Positions 12,331-24,017 of a DNA stretch of 64,000 bases are shown here, one piece after another; positions within the stretch are counted from its first letter, which is position 1; each line of letters starts with the position of its first letter. A program made the translations under genes and the position numbers. The notes under the pieces were generated by a model. It was not told the DNA's origin. It saw only the letters and a list, made by a program, of their open reading frames with translations, and did not search any database. Origin of the DNA: Odobenus rosmarus divergens (taxonomy: Eukaryota; Chordata; Mammalia; Carnivora; Odobenidae); contig NW_004450660.1 in the NCBI RefSeq assembly GCF_000321225.1, positions 62,001 to 126,000 on the forward strand, written 5' to 3'.

Positions 12331-12780
12331 GGAAAAATCTCTGGGAAAAACTAACATTAGCACCAGAAGACAAGTTTAAGAATAGCTTTTAAAGTTTGTT
12401 CAACTCTGTTTTTAGTAGTAAAATAGAGTAAGCATCTTAAGTATCCAGCTGCAGGAAAATTTATAAATAAATTATAGCACCTTCTCACAACAGAGTATTA
12501 TACTACCTTTAAAATGACTTTAATAAAGCTACATTTATCATTGTGGATACAGTTCCTGAAGGTAATGTTGATTGAAAAGCATGGGATAATATACTACTTA
12601 TATAAAATGTATAATAAATTGAGTTTATAATCTTGAAAAATAGTACTGTGTTTATCCTTGAATAATATATAACAAAATACATGAATACAGTAAATGCAGT
12701 TTTAGAATATTGATTACTTCCAGCCGGGCATGATGGGAAAGTCATCAGAGAGGAGCACACAGAAAATATAATTGTACTTA

Positions 12781-13904
12781 AATTTTTATTCCAGAAGGTG
12801 CGTCACTGGTATGTTCATGTTCTATAGTTTTCTATACACACTGAAGAAATTGAAGTATAAAAGAACAGCAACAGGAGTGGATGTGGGAAATCATAACCAA
12901 GGCTGAGAATGTTTGAATAGAGCTAATCCAGAGATCTGAGAATTATTGCAGACTGAGTTGAATGAAAAATGTCAGGCAGGCCAATATGTATGGTCAGAGG
13001 CCTTTACAACTATTTAGAACAGGAAAAACCAGGAAAGATTAGAAAAGATCTCATGTAGGGTAAATATAGCGATAAAGTGTTGGAGCCCCCCACTTATTTA
13101 GTATTTATTGCATGTTTGCAAAGCACTTTGATGGATATGATCTCCCTAGATCCTACCAAGGGATATGGTGAGAAAACAAAAGACATAAGTAGGAAAAGAA
13201 GTCCATGGTACTTGACATAGGGGTAAGTTATTTCTTAGCTTTTTTACTTAATTTCTTTAGGTGCAGTTAAAGTGAAATATAGTGTGCTGAAGGAATTTGC
13301 GTTTATGGTCTCCAAGAGCCAGTGTTTATACTTCTGTAATGAGTATAAAGAATTAGAGAGCTGCTAGAATCCTAGACTGAGATCATTTAATTTAAAGAGA
13401 AATGGTAGAAAGCACTGGGAAAAACAATGGCCCACGTGGTCTCTGTGTTCCCCGATAACACTGAGATGTCCCGCAAGGTCCAACATGAAGCTGGCTGAGT
13501 TTTGCTGCCAGAGCACCACATTTCCCCAGAAAGTTGGGTTACTTCTTCTCAGCTGTTAGGTTTCTGGTTCCTCTTGAATGTTTCTGTATGCCACTCACAC
13601 TTAAGCATGGCCCGTAGAATACCACAGATTTGATCAACTTTTTCTCATTTTTCCACCTCCCTTAAAAACCCATCATCAGTTTATTCTTTAAGTTGCGCTT
13701 CCTGTCTGTTCTTGCTTGTATTTTTTAAAATTTCAATGCTGTAATAAGATTTTGCTCTTCTCCTCCATCTCCTCCTCCTCCTTTTTCTTCCCTGTTTTGT
13801 TTTCTTTCCCTCTTGGTAAGAAATGAATCAGAATAATTTAAATATTTCCATTTCTTCTAAATCTGTCCATTTTGGAAACTTATGCTAAATAGCGCATTGA
13901 AGTT
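12781..13904. other. Mostly unique sequence, one MIR-like remnant
   Basis: A MIR-like piece ('TTTGCAAAGCACTTTGATGG') lies near 13085-13180. Otherwise no gene or clear repeat. Confidence 0.4.
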
Positions 13905-14420
13905 CTAGCTGGGAGTCCCTAAGACTGCTCCCAGATTTCGTGGCTCTTTAAGGAGGACTCACAGGAGTCAGTATTTGGTATTACAACTGTGATTTACTCT
14001 AGGAGAGGATACAGAACAAAATCAGCAAAGAGAAGAGTGCACAGGAAGTCTGGAGGAAACCAGGCACAAGCTTCCCAGTGGGGTCAGATAAGACATGTTT
14101 AATTCCTCTAGCAATGAATTGTGACAACACGTTTGATATGTTGTCGACCAGGGATGCTCATTAGAGAATTTTTTTCCATTGGGTTTTTTATTGGGAACTG
14201 GTCACATAGGTACCCTCTAGCATGGACGAAAATTCCAGTGTCTTAGAAGGAAAGCAGGTATTCAGCATAAATTGTTTGCATGTACAATTTAGGCAGAATG
14301 AGTCACTCTGACTCTCACAATGAGTCCTTGTCAGTTAGGGTGATTGGAAACCTTCCAAAAACTTAGGTTCCCAGATACCAGCCAAGGACTAACCTTGCAA
14401 GCAGGATTAAGACCTGTTAA
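13905..14420. repeat. Probable old retroviral-type LTR, family unassigned
   Basis: About 500 bp including 'AACAAAATCAGCAAAGAGAA', 'GAAACCAGGCACAAGCTTCC' and 'GGGAACTGGTCACATAGGTA', which I recall from a dispersed mammalian LTR. No internal viral genes are attached. Orientation and family were not settled. Confidence 0.4.
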
Positions 14421-15081
14421 TCGTGTTTATCTGCACAATTATTTTATTCTTTTGTTGAATCGAATGTTAACTCGTCAGAGCTTGTTTAAAAATCATGTAT
14501 ACCTTTTGTTAAACTCATTCTGGTCATTTCAGAGAGAGAGAGAGAAATTGTGGTTATCCTATCAGAGGTTAGAATAAGAGTGTTAAGTCCAGGGATCTGA
14601 ATGCTTCAGAAACCTCAGCCCTTCTCCTTTCCTCCAATCCTCTCCCAAGTAGAGTATGAATTATGAATGATTGATAAAGAGAGGAGCAATTCTGGGACCA
14701 TTTTCTATAGATGAGATTCTAAAGAGACTAGCAGTGGGGCAGAGTATGGCGTTAACCAGAGGAGACAGGAACTGCTTCTCTGTTAATACATTTTGTTTGT
14801 TTCCAAGAACATAGGTAGTGGGATTACAAAATGCATCCAATCCTTTTGGTTGATCTTAATTTTGGAGGGGTTTCTGTCCCTATGTTATGTTTAATAGTAT
14901 GTCTAATATGTAGAATAATCTCTTCTCCCTCAGTTGGATTACAAATTTAGTAGCATGTTGAATGACTGATTGGGAACCTGCATTTTTAGGGGAAAAAACA
15001 TTTATTTTAAAAGCAGATGCATTTTCTGTTTCTTATATGAAACTTACCTGGAGAGACCTTTCTATTAAGGATAGTCTCCTT
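14421..15081. other. Unique sequence
   Basis: No gene, RNA or confident repeat seen. Confidence 0.4.
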
Positions 15082-15089
15082 TAGATGAC

Positions 15090-15288
15090 TTTTTTTTTTT
15101 TTAAAGATTTTATTTATTTGACAGAGAGAGACACAGCGAGAGAGGGAACACAAGCAGGGGGAGTGGGAGAGGGAGAAGCAGGCTTCCCGCTGAGCAGGGA
15201 GCCCGATGCGGGGCTCGATCCCAGGACCCTGGGATCATGACCTGAGCCGAAGGCAGTCGCTTAACCGACTGAGCCACCCAGGCGCCCC
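15090..15288 (-). mobile_element. Can-SINE, antisense (young)
   Basis: Near-consensus copy ending CCGACTGAGCCACCCAGGCG. TAGATGAC flanks it at 15082-15089 and 15289-15296. Confidence 0.97.
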
Positions 15289-15495
15289 TAGATGACGTTT
15301 TTGTGGTGGGGAAGTTGTTTCTACTACAAGCACAATTAAATATAGTTAGATGTAGAGAGTCTTATCCCTGTTCTATCAGAATGCTAAATAATCCTTCCAT
15401 AGAATATCATTTGCCTTTATGCTTTCCCATAAGATGACTGCATGCCATCAGAGTTTCACTTTTATTGAATTTAGTTTAAATTTTTCTTCCCCCCG

Positions 15496-15687
15496 GGGCG
15501 CCTGGGTGGCTCAGTTGGTTAAGCGACTGCCTTCGGCTCAGGTCATGATCCTGGAGTCCCGGGATCGAGTCCCGCATCGGGCTCCCTGCTCGGCGGGGAG
15601 TTTGCTTCTCCCTCTGACCCTCCCCCCTCTCATGCTCTCTCTCTCTCTCATTCTCTCTCTCAAATAAATAAAATCTTTAAAAAAAAT
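15496..15687 (+). mobile_element. Can-SINE, sense (young)
   Basis: Starts GGGCGCCTGGGTGGCTCAG, has CT repeats and the tail AATAAATAAAATC plus poly-A. Lies 207 bp from the antisense copy at 15090-15288. Confidence 0.97.
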
Positions 15688-15689
15688 TT

Positions 15690-16980
15690 TTTTTCTTACC
15701 TCCATTTTAACAGGATGTGATATGAAATTTTCTTTCTACTAGTGATAAAAAATATCATAATGATTAACTACAAAGATAGTAATGACACAGTCTGACTAGT
15801 TGTAACTACTTGCTCTGTCATTTGATATTTAGATTGTGAAAACAAACCCTTTTCTTCATATTTACGCTAAGAGAGAATTTTGAGAAGCACAGTTCCCATC
15901 AGCGTTATTGAATAATGTGCATAATAATCACTTACGCTCTTGTCATTCTCAGACCTCTTTCCTCCTTTGTGTTTCTTACTCACATAATGGTTGTGGTGCA
16001 GGTTCAATCAGATACTTTGGGGCTGGCATTTAAAAGGTTCGCTGTTCTTTTTCCATTTGTCTAGTTGCTAGCAGCCAGCTGGGGAGGATGTCTGGGTTTA
16101 AACCATAATAAATGAAACTTCCAGTAGACTTCTTGGCTTGGGGCCGTTTCCTGTGAAGACCTTATCCTGCCGTCAGTGGTTTGAAGAAGCAGAAATGTTC
16201 TTTTCGTTCAATAAATGAAAGCTGAAGTTGACCAGGTTGAGTAGCACAGGTATCTTGTTTTGTGAAGAGATTCTGCTTCTAGTGCTGTTGCTTGGCAGAG
16301 CATGGGTCACATTTTAACTTTGAACTCTTTGGATATTATGATGATAACCTATGGATGTATGTTCTAGTAGAAAATGGAACAAATATGTTTAAGTTTGTTT
16401 TTTAATATTCTTTAAGGAGAGGAAAACTGAATATCCAGATAGTTATAGGTATCTCACCAGCTTTTTCATCAAACCTGTTTCTTGAATTTATTCTTTCTTT
16501 AGACTTTTCTTTATTCAGAGGAGTGCATCATTGATTGGAGGGACACTGTTTTCAAGCGTCAAAGAGACCACAGTCCAACAGTGTATTAGCTTTATGCACA
16601 CCTTTAAGAACACTTTTTTCTTCTGGGCACATGTTTTAGTATTTATATGTTTGTAGTTCTGTACATCTTGTTCTGTACTACTTGCACACTTGGGGGGAAA
16701 TTATGGCTGGAATGATTTCGCAAAACTCACTAAGAGAGTTCAGGTTTCAGGTAAAATGGAGTAAAACCACTCTAACATTTTTCCCTCACGGAACACAAGT
16801 ACGAAGCCAGGGGCAGAATGTTTGGTGAAGCTAGTTGAGGCTTCTGAAAAGTAAATATCAGCATGTAGATGAGGGAAGACACCACAATCGAAATATCACT
16901 GAACTCGAGGTGAGTTTACCATTTCTCCCTCTCTGCTAAGCCCCCTGCCTGAATTCAATGCAGTCCACAGTCTAGGAGTC
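15690..16980. other. Unique sequence
   Basis: No exon or clear repeat; some stretches may be conserved but this cannot be judged from one sequence. Confidence 0.4.
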
Positions 16981-16988
16981 AGTGTCGA

Positions 16989-17098
16989 GGGGCACCTGGC
17001 TGGCTGTAGAACATGTGACTCTTGATCTTGGAGTTGTGAGTTCAAACCCCATGTTGGGCGTGGAGTCTACTTAAAATTTAAACAATAAAAACAAAATC
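16989..17098 (+). mobile_element. Short, old Can-SINE-type copy, sense
   Basis: Starts GGGGCACCTGGCTGGCTG; has the tRNA-type B-box region 'GAGTTCAAACCCCATGTTGG' and an A-rich end. The CT-rich part is missing. Confidence 0.8.
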
Positions 17099-17099
17099 T

Positions 17100-17799
17100 A
17101 AGTGTCAGTATTGGAAGCAGACAGAGAAAGAGCCAAGAGACACCCTCTAGTTCTGGCTCAAGGAATAGAAAAGAGAAGCCCTAAAGTTCAGAGAGAAGGG
17201 AGAAATCCCCCATCTTTTTGTCTCCCTTTTCTCTATTTTGTCATGCCCTGGCAATCTTGTGGCAAAGACAATAGCCACAGAAGCAGCTGACAGTGGGAAA
17301 CAGCAGGAGCCAAAGCAGTGAGTGAGGGGGATGTCCTTACTATTTTGTGAAGCTGTATTTTGAGGGCAGGGCTAAATTGTTGCTTTTTTTCCCTTTTCCT
17401 TTTATTTGTTTATTTTGTTTGTTTTAATATGTCTCAATCCTCCCACTACTCTGGTGGCATCACAGAAGTGGGTTGTTTCTGATTAGAGGATTGAAAAGGG
17501 GCGTTCCAGGGTATACCAGAGAGTATCAGGGGAGACATCTGAGAGGAGGAGCTCAGGAAATGATTCCATAAAGTTTGTGAATTTCTGAACTCACTACAAC
17601 CTGCACATTCATGCATCTGATCATGATTAGTATATCATCTACTTTGAGAATGTAGTTAATGAATAGAATTCCATGTAAATCTCAGTAACTTCTACATGGT
17701 GTGCACCCTGGGCAGATTTGAATGGCCCTTCCTAGCTTTTGAAAACAACACTGACATCGCCCACAGAATATGGGTTGGAATTTGTGGTGAGAAGGTAAT
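17100..17799. other. Unique sequence
   Basis: Purine-rich stretch with T-rich islands; no gene or assigned repeat. Confidence 0.4.
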
Positions 17800-19390
17800 C
17801 AAATCAAATGCCTGGCAAAACAATAATATCAACATTCTCCATAGATTTAAATAAGGCACAAGATTTTATAAGAATATTCAGAATGTCTAGGATATAATCC
17901 ATGTTGGAATATAAAGAACTACAAAATTCTCAAATCACATGGGAAAAGACAATGGATGACAATGAAAATATAACCTTAAAGCAGCTGTTATAGAAATGCT
18001 CCAGGGAATAATCATGAATTCTGAAATAAAAGGTAAAGTGAAATGTACCTGTAAAGAAATAGGAGATATGAAGTAGAACCAAATAAAAATTTTAGGACTG
18101 AAAATACAGTAGTCTCTCCACCTTGCCCTCTCCTACCCACACCCACATTCCTTACTATATAAAGTCAGTAACAAAATGGAGATAACAGAGGAAAGAATCA
18201 GTAAACCTGAAAATAAATCAGTAAAAATGATACAGTGTGAACAATGGAGAGGAGAATGAAAAATATTGAAATGAGACCCTCAGACTGTTGGACAATTAAC
18301 AAAAGACATAATGTTTATATTATTGGAGTACCAGAAGGAAAAGAGAAAGAGTGTGGCTAAGAAGCATTCCAAGAAATAATGGCTGTAAAATTCCCAAGTT
18401 TGACAAAAGATATAACCTTATAGATTCAAGAAGCTAAGCTACCCCAAACAAGATAAACCCAAAGGATACACACCCAGGCATATCATAACTGTTTAAAACT
18501 GAGGACAAAATTTTGAAAACAGAGAAAAAGTGACACCTTATCTATAGGAGACAGTGATTCAAATGACAGATTTCTCAGTGGAAATCATGGAGGCCAGAGG
18601 AAATGTCTTACCATTTTTAAAGTGCTGAAATAAAAGTGCAGAGTCCAGGATTCATTGATAATATCCTTGAATGTGAAATGAAGATCTTCTCATATCAAGT
18701 AAAACCAAGAGAATTTGGAGTCAACAGACTTGCTATAAAATAACTAGGTAAGGAAATTTCTTAGACTGATGGGAACTGATATGAGAAATTTGGAATATTA
18801 AGAACAGAGGAAATGGTAAATATAATAGGCTGTTCTTCTCTTCTTGAATTATTTAAAATATGGTTCATGATTGAAATCAAAGTAAAACCTTGTCTGATAG
18901 GAATTTTATAAAAAGAAATATAGACACACACATCACAATTGATGAATTAAAATGAACACTAAAAAAAGCAAAGGAAGGAAGGAAAAACAAGGAACAGAAA
19001 CAGAAGAATAAAAAACAGTGGAAACAAATACATTGAGAAACCTTCATATAATACAAACATCAGTTATTAAGTTAAATGTAAATGGTCTAAACAAACCAAC
19101 TAAAAGAGTCTGTCAGATTGGATTTAAACAGCAAGGAGATATAACAATTATAAACGTATACAAATAAAACTTCAAAATACAGAAGCAAAACCTGACAGAA
19201 CTAAAGGAGAAATATACAAATTCACAGATATAATTGAGAGACCCAGCATTTCTCTCTAGGTAATACTAGTAGAAAGAAAATCAAGAGTATAGAAGAATTG
19301 AACCATCAACAACTAGATCTAATAAACAGTTATATAACACTCCATTAAATGCTAATTGACTAAAATATTTCTAAATGAATATAGAAGCAA
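17800..19390 (+). repeat. Old L1 / HAL1-like element, sense
   Basis: ORF1-like remnants in order: 'GGAGTACCAGAAGGAAAAGA', 'TCAGTGGAAATCATGGAGGC', 'CCATCAACAACTAGATCTAA'. All frames are broken by stops. Confidence 0.6.
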
Positions 19391-19569
19391 TCCTTTTTAG
19401 CATATTTGCAAGTTAAGCTATGAGATGTGAAATAATGTATTTGTGTCTTGCTAATGTGAAATACAAGTTTATGTTTAGATTTTACAAAGCAGGGAAAAGT
19501 GGTAAAATATTTTCAAATCTGGAATGACTCAGTGTGAAATAAGTGAAATAATAATTTAAAAACTAGCTA

Positions 19570-19720
19570 ACGTTATCTTAAATACTTACTCTGTGCCAAG
19601 AACTGTTCTAAACACTTTGTATAGACTAATTCATTCAGTCCTCATGAGAGGCCAATGAAGTAGTTGGTTATGGTTTAGTTCTGTAAAATGCAAATAATAA
19701 TGAGATACAGAGCTCTTGAA
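19570..19720 (-). repeat. MIR, antisense
   Basis: 'TACTCTGTGCCAAGAACTGT', then 'TTCATTCAGTCCTCATGAGA'. Confidence 0.65.
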
Positions 19721-19784
19721 TAAATTAAGATATCAAAATTGGAAATTATGACAACAGTATCAATAATGATAAAAAATAGCTTTT

Positions 19785-20000
19785 CTTGACTGAATACTTT
19801 CTCTGCATTTGACACTGCCTTATGCCTTGTCTCATTTGGTTTGCACAGTAGATATTATAATCTCATTGAATAGGTGAGGAAATTGAGGCTTACTACAATG
19901 ACTTGCCCCTAATAGTACATCTAAGTAAAATGTGGCAAAGCAAAATTCCAAATCATGAAATCAGTCTCTGGAACCCAAGCTCTTCATCTCTGCATTACGT
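19785..20000 (-). repeat. MIR, antisense
   Basis: 'ATAGGTGAGGAAATTGAGGC' and 'CTCTGGAACCCAAGCTCTTC' follow the reverse MIR order. Confidence 0.65.
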
Positions 20001-20395
20001 TCTGAAGATACGCATTTCATCCTGGAAGAAGCTCTTGCCTAGACTGGTGGTCATCCAGTGATCGAGCAAAAGCTGTAGACTTCCATAGTGCTGCTCTTCA
20101 AAATGCAGTGACTTCCCAATCACTAAATATCCTGTCCTAGAGTAGGATAGGGCTGGGTACAAATGCTTGGAGTCCTTGATTTTAGAAAATGTGTTTTCTT
20201 GTGGCTCTTGGCCTATTTTATCCTCAGCCAAACATGGCAATGTAAGTACAGGCCAGATCAGAATTAACTAACTCTACTATTCTTTTTCATATTGGAAGGA
20301 TCTATTATGAGCTACTTGACACCTAGAATATGGTTTATTTCTTCAAATTTGATTTTTTTTTTTGGATTATACTCCTAAGACCTTCAGATAATTTT

Positions 20396-21571
20396 CTTTT
20401 TTAAAAATATTTTTATTAGTTTTCATTATGATAAGTGTACTCTTTAATCCCTATCCCCTATTTCCCTCATCTACCCACACACCTCCCCTCTGGTAACCAT
20501 CAGTTTGTTCTCTTGGTTTCTCTCATCAGTTTGTTCTCTTGGTTTTTTTTCTCTCTCTCTCTCCTTTGATCATTTGTTTCTTAAATTGCACATATGAATG
20601 AGATCATATGGTATTTGTCTTTTTCTAAATTATTTCATTTAGGATTGTACTCTGTAGCTCTATCCATATTGTTCCAAATGGCAAAATTTTCTTCTTTATG
20701 GCTGAATAATATTACATTGTGTGTGTGTGTGTGTGTGTGTGTATCTTTATCCATTCATCTCCTCTTGGATATATGGGCTGCTTCCATAGTTTGGCTATTA
20801 TAAATAATGCTGCAATAAACATAGGGGTGCATGTATCCCTTTGAATTACTGTTTTTGTATTCTTTGGGTAAATACCCAGTAGTGCAATTTCTGGATCAAA
20901 TGGTAGATCTATTTTTAATTTTTTAGGAGCCTCCATGCTGTTTTCCACAGTGGCTGCATCAATTTGCATTCCCACCAGTAGTGCATGAGGGTTCCTTTTT
21001 CTCCACATCTTTGCCAATACTTGTTTCTTGTGTTTTGATTTTAGCCATTCTGACAGGTGTGAGGTGATATATCATTGTAGTTTTGATTTCCATTTCCCTG
21101 ATGATGAGTGATGTTGAGCATCTTTTCATGTGTCTGTTGGCCATCTGGGTATCTTTGGAGAAATATCTGTTCATGTCTTTTGCCCATTTTTAATTGGATT
21201 ATTTGTTTTCTGGGTGATGAGTTATATAAGTTCTTTATATATTTTGGATACTAACCCTTTATCAGATATATCATTTTCAAATATCTTCTCCCATTCAGCA
21301 GGTTGCCTTTTAGTTTTGTTGATTGTTTCCTTCACTGTACAGAAGATTTTTATTTTGATATAGTCCCAATAGTTTCTTTTTGCTTTTATTTCCCTTGCCT
21401 CAGGTGACATAACTAGAAAAATATTGCTATGTCCAGTGTCAAAAAGATTACTGCCTGTGCTGTCTTCTAGGGTTTTTATGGTTTCAGGTCTCACATTCAG
21501 GTCTTTAATCCACTTTGAGTTTATTTTTGTGGATGATGAAAGAAAGTGGTCAATTTAATTCTTTTGCATCC
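20396..21571 (-). mobile_element. 5'-truncated carnivore L1, antisense
   Basis: The reverse complement encodes the C-terminal part of L1 ORF2: a 101-residue frame at 20712-21017 includes the ORF2-typical IDLPFDPEIALLGIYPK and TCTPMFIAALFIIAKLW. The frame is broken elsewhere. A (TG)n run at 20719-20742 and a 26-bp local duplication near 20497-20540 are inside. Confidence 0.9.
20719..20742. repeat. (TG)n microsatellite inside L1
   Basis: An uninterrupted run of about 12 TG units. Confidence 0.9.
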
Positions 21572-21975
21572 ACGTTTGACTTTGATTTGATACTTAATGA
21601 GTCCAATCTGTAATATGTCAAATTACCCACTTTCCTGCATAGCATTTACCACTCTGTATAATTACGTATGTATTTGTGAAGCATTCCTGTCATTCATGGG
21701 AACTCTTTGTGGGGAACACTGTTCAATCATACATTCTCAAGCTAAGGCTCTGAAGCTTGCATTTCTTGAGATTTCCCTTATAGTTTTGTCAATTTTTCTG
21801 ACTTGGTACATTGGAACAAGAACAGATCTCTCACTTCTATAATGCTTTTCTCTTTAGTCAACCTTATTTTACTATAAAGTTTTAAGATATCAGGTGGAAT
21901 TTTTGTTGACATGAGTATGTGTTTGTCCTTCAAAATGCACCTGTTATGCTGGAAAGGAAGATGGTAAGTTTAAAG

Positions 21976-22171
21976 CAGGGATTGTCCAACTTCAGTCTGC
22001 TGCATTTTTGTAAATAATGTTTTATTGGAACACAGCCACACTGATTCAGGTGTTGTCCATGTCTCCTTTGGTGCCAAAACAGCAGAATTGATAATTGTGA
22101 CACACCATGTGGCCTGTAAAGTTTAAAATATTTACTAACTGGTCTAATACAGAAACTGTTTGCCTACCCTG
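21976..22171 (-). mobile_element. hAT-type MITE, copy 1
   Basis: Ends are CAGGG and CCCTG; interior has 'TTTTATTGGAACACAGCCAC' and 'AAAATATTTACTAACTGG'. Same family, opposite orientation, as the copies at 31385 and 43268. Confidence 0.75.
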
Positions 22172-22332
22172 GTTCAGACATTAAAAGGTACCAGTTATTT
22201 GATAATACTGATTAAAGATGCTGTTATTGTGGTAGTAATTTTTGGCTCTGCTTTCCCTGGATAGGACATAAGAAAGTAGTCTTTTTTTCCCCAAGTTTAA
22301 CTCAGGAAACAAATATTGTATGTGTAGAAATT

Positions 22333-22377
22333 ATGTGTATGTGTGTGTGTGTGTGTATGTATATGTATGTATGTATA
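22333..22377. repeat. (TG)n/(TATG)n microsatellite
   Basis: TG units passing into TATG units. Confidence 0.9.
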
Positions 22378-22379
22378 TT

Positions 22380-23245
22380 TAGGGTATACAGCATGATTTA
22401 ATTATATCTGTATTATGAAATGAGTACCTCAATCAAGTTAATTAACATATCCATCACCTCACATAGTTACTATTTGTGTGTATGTGTGGAAGATCTATTC
22501 TCTTAGCAAATTTCAACTATACATGGCTATTATTGAGTACTGAGTGTTATACGCAAACAATGAATCATGGAACACTACATCAAAAACTAATGATGTACTG
22601 TATGGTGACTAACATAACATTAAAAACAAAACAAAACTCAATAAGAGATCACAAGTTTTGGTGAAGACGTGGAAGAAAGAAAGCCCTTGTGCACTATTGG
22701 TAGGAAGGTAAATTGATACAGACACATGGAGAACAATCAAAAAACTAAAACTAGAAGTATCATATGGTTCTGGGTATATATATCCTCCCAAAATGAAATC
22801 AGCATTTCCTCACTCCCTTGTTCACTACAGCATTATTCACAGTAGCCAAAATAAGGAAACAATTTAAGTGGTTACTGAGGGATGAATTAAAAAATGTGAG
22901 GTAGGGGCACCTGGGTGGCTCAGTTGGTTAAGTGACTGCCTTCGGCTCAGGTCATGATCCTGGAGTCCTGGGATTGAGTCCTGCATCGGGCTCCCTGCTC
23001 AGCAGGGTGTCTGCTTCTCCTTCTGACCCCCCTCATGTGCTCTCTCTCTCTCTCTCATTCTCGCTGTCTCAAATTAATAAATAAAATCTTTAAAAAAAAG
23101 TGAGGTATATAAACAATGGAATATGAGTTAGCCATATAAATAGGAGGAAATCCTGCCATTTGCAACAACATGGCTGAACCAGGAGGGAGGACATTACGCT
23201 GAGTGAACTAAGTCAGAGAAAGCAGTCTTATGAAACATTCTTTTC
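22380..23245 (+). repeat. L1 fragments, sense, split by a Can-SINE
   Basis: An L1 3' UTR-like part ('AATTAACATATCCATCACCT') and ORF2 3' sequence ('TGGTGAAGACGTGGAAGAAA', 'CAGCATTATTCACAGTAGCC'). The SINE at 22904-23099 interrupts it and the L1 resumes behind it. Confidence 0.8.
22904..23099 (+). mobile_element. Can-SINE, sense
   Basis: GTGAGGTA flanks it at 22896-22903 and 23100-23107. Full head, CT repeat and tail. Confidence 0.97.
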
Positions 23246-23480
23246 TCATCAACCTCATAGTTCCATTCATTACTAGAATTTTTCTGTAACTACTCTGATA
23301 AAAATCTGAAAAATTCAGTTTCTTAAAAATGCTTAAAAAAATATTTGTAGGCATTACCAATCAAATGTTTGGTCACTTAGTGGAAAGTGTGAGACTTTCG
23401 TCATCTTTTACACTTTGATGTACTTGGATACTGCTGAGAAGGCTAATTTATGTTCTCTCTCCTTATATTGTGTTTTCAAG
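23246..23480. promoter_or_regulatory. Region just upstream of MCTP2 exon 1
   Basis: AT-rich, no CpG island and no clear TATA box. The sequence ends with a pyrimidine-rich tract and tcaag at 23476-23480, which could be a splice acceptor for an upstream untranslated exon. A CpG-poor tissue-type promoter is equally possible. Confidence 0.35.
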
Positions 23481-23518
23481 GAGCCACAGAATTGTTTCCT
23501 GTAGAGAGGTGCTCTCTC

Positions 23519-23527
23519 ATGGAGTGA
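23519..23527 (+). promoter_or_regulatory. Minimal upstream ORF (Met-Glu-stop) before MCTP2 start
   Basis: ATG GAG TGA ends 22 nt before the MCTP2 ATG, if the mRNA includes this stretch. The -3 base is T and +4 is G, a middling start context. Such short upstream ORFs usually reduce or condition main-frame translation. Confidence 0.5.
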
Positions 23528-23541
23528 CTTGCTGGGTCTTC

Positions 23542-23586
23542 ATGCAGTCATGGATATGGATAAACCATCTGTCTGGGGCTCTTTGA
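23542..23586 (+). promoter_or_regulatory. Overlapping upstream ORF across the MCTP2 start codon
   Basis: An ATG at 23542 opens a 14-codon frame, out of frame with MCTP2, which crosses the true start at 23550 and stops at TGA 23584-23586. The -3 base is T, so leaky scanning to the better-placed ATG 23550 is expected. Confidence 0.45.
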
Positions 23587-24017
23587 AACAGCGGACCAGG
23601 CCTTTGTTAATCAACCTGAGCAAGAAGAGGGTGAAAAAGAACCCCAACAAGCCCCTAGACTTACGAGCAAGGCGTTCTCTGGACCGCCGCCTCAGCCTCT
23701 CTGTCCCTGACCTCCTGGAGGCCGAGGCCTTGGCCCTGGAGGGGCGGCCTTACTCTGGGCCCCAGTCATCCTACACCTCGGTGCCCAGCAGCCTGTCGAC
23801 GGCAGGGACCTTTCCCAAGAGCAGCAGTAACTCCTTGAAACAGTCTGAAGAAGAATTGGATTGGAGCCAGGAAGAAGCAGGCCACCTCCACGTGGTGGAA
23901 ACAGACTCGGAGGAGGCCTATGCTTTTCCCGCCGAGGACAGGAGGCCTTCCAGCAATGGCATCTTGGATCTGCTCCAGAAAACTCCCGTTGAAGAGGATG
24001 CACTGGAAGAGCCAGAG
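23550..24017 (+). CDS. MCTP2: MCTP2 coding exon 1 (start codon, residues 1-156)
   Basis: This exon encodes the long cytosolic N-terminal tail. An in-frame TAG at 23502-23504 precedes it, so ATG 23550 is the first in-frame start; it has G at -3 and G at +4, a good Kozak context. A second in-frame ATG at 23556 (Met3) is the only near alternative. The tail has a basic cluster (K25-K34, [10 protein letters not shown]), an Arg-rich stretch with basophilic-kinase-like RRLS at S49 and RRPS at S134, a Ser/Pro/Tyr-rich segment (about 67-95), and acidic clusters after S99 and S120 that resemble CK2 sites. No signal peptide or folded domain is visible. The donor is GAG|gtgaga and the exon ends in phase 0. 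A possible acceptor (tgttttcaag) lies at 23471-23480, so the 5' untranslated part may begin at 23481 or a promoter may lie just upstream. The phosphosites are inference. Confidence 0.95.

Larger units (their letters stand above)
9480..12780 (+). repeat. Old L1, sense, broken by later insertions
   Basis: ORF2-like remnants ('AAACCCTTTGCAAGACTGAT', 'TACCTAGAAATTAATTTGAC') lie on the left. More ORF2/3' end sequence ('CTAGAAAGTAACCATATTC', 'TAAATTGAACTCATCAAAG') resumes after 11204. All reading frames are broken. Confidence 0.65.

Noticed and set aside
20712..21017. 101-residue antisense open frame
   Set aside because: It is a broken C-terminal piece of L1 ORF2, not a host gene, and ends in a translated TG microsatellite.
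23529..23549. MCTP2 start at a TTG seven codons upstream
   Set aside because: Not an ATG; the first in-frame ATG at 23550 has a good context and matches the known MCTP2 N-terminus.
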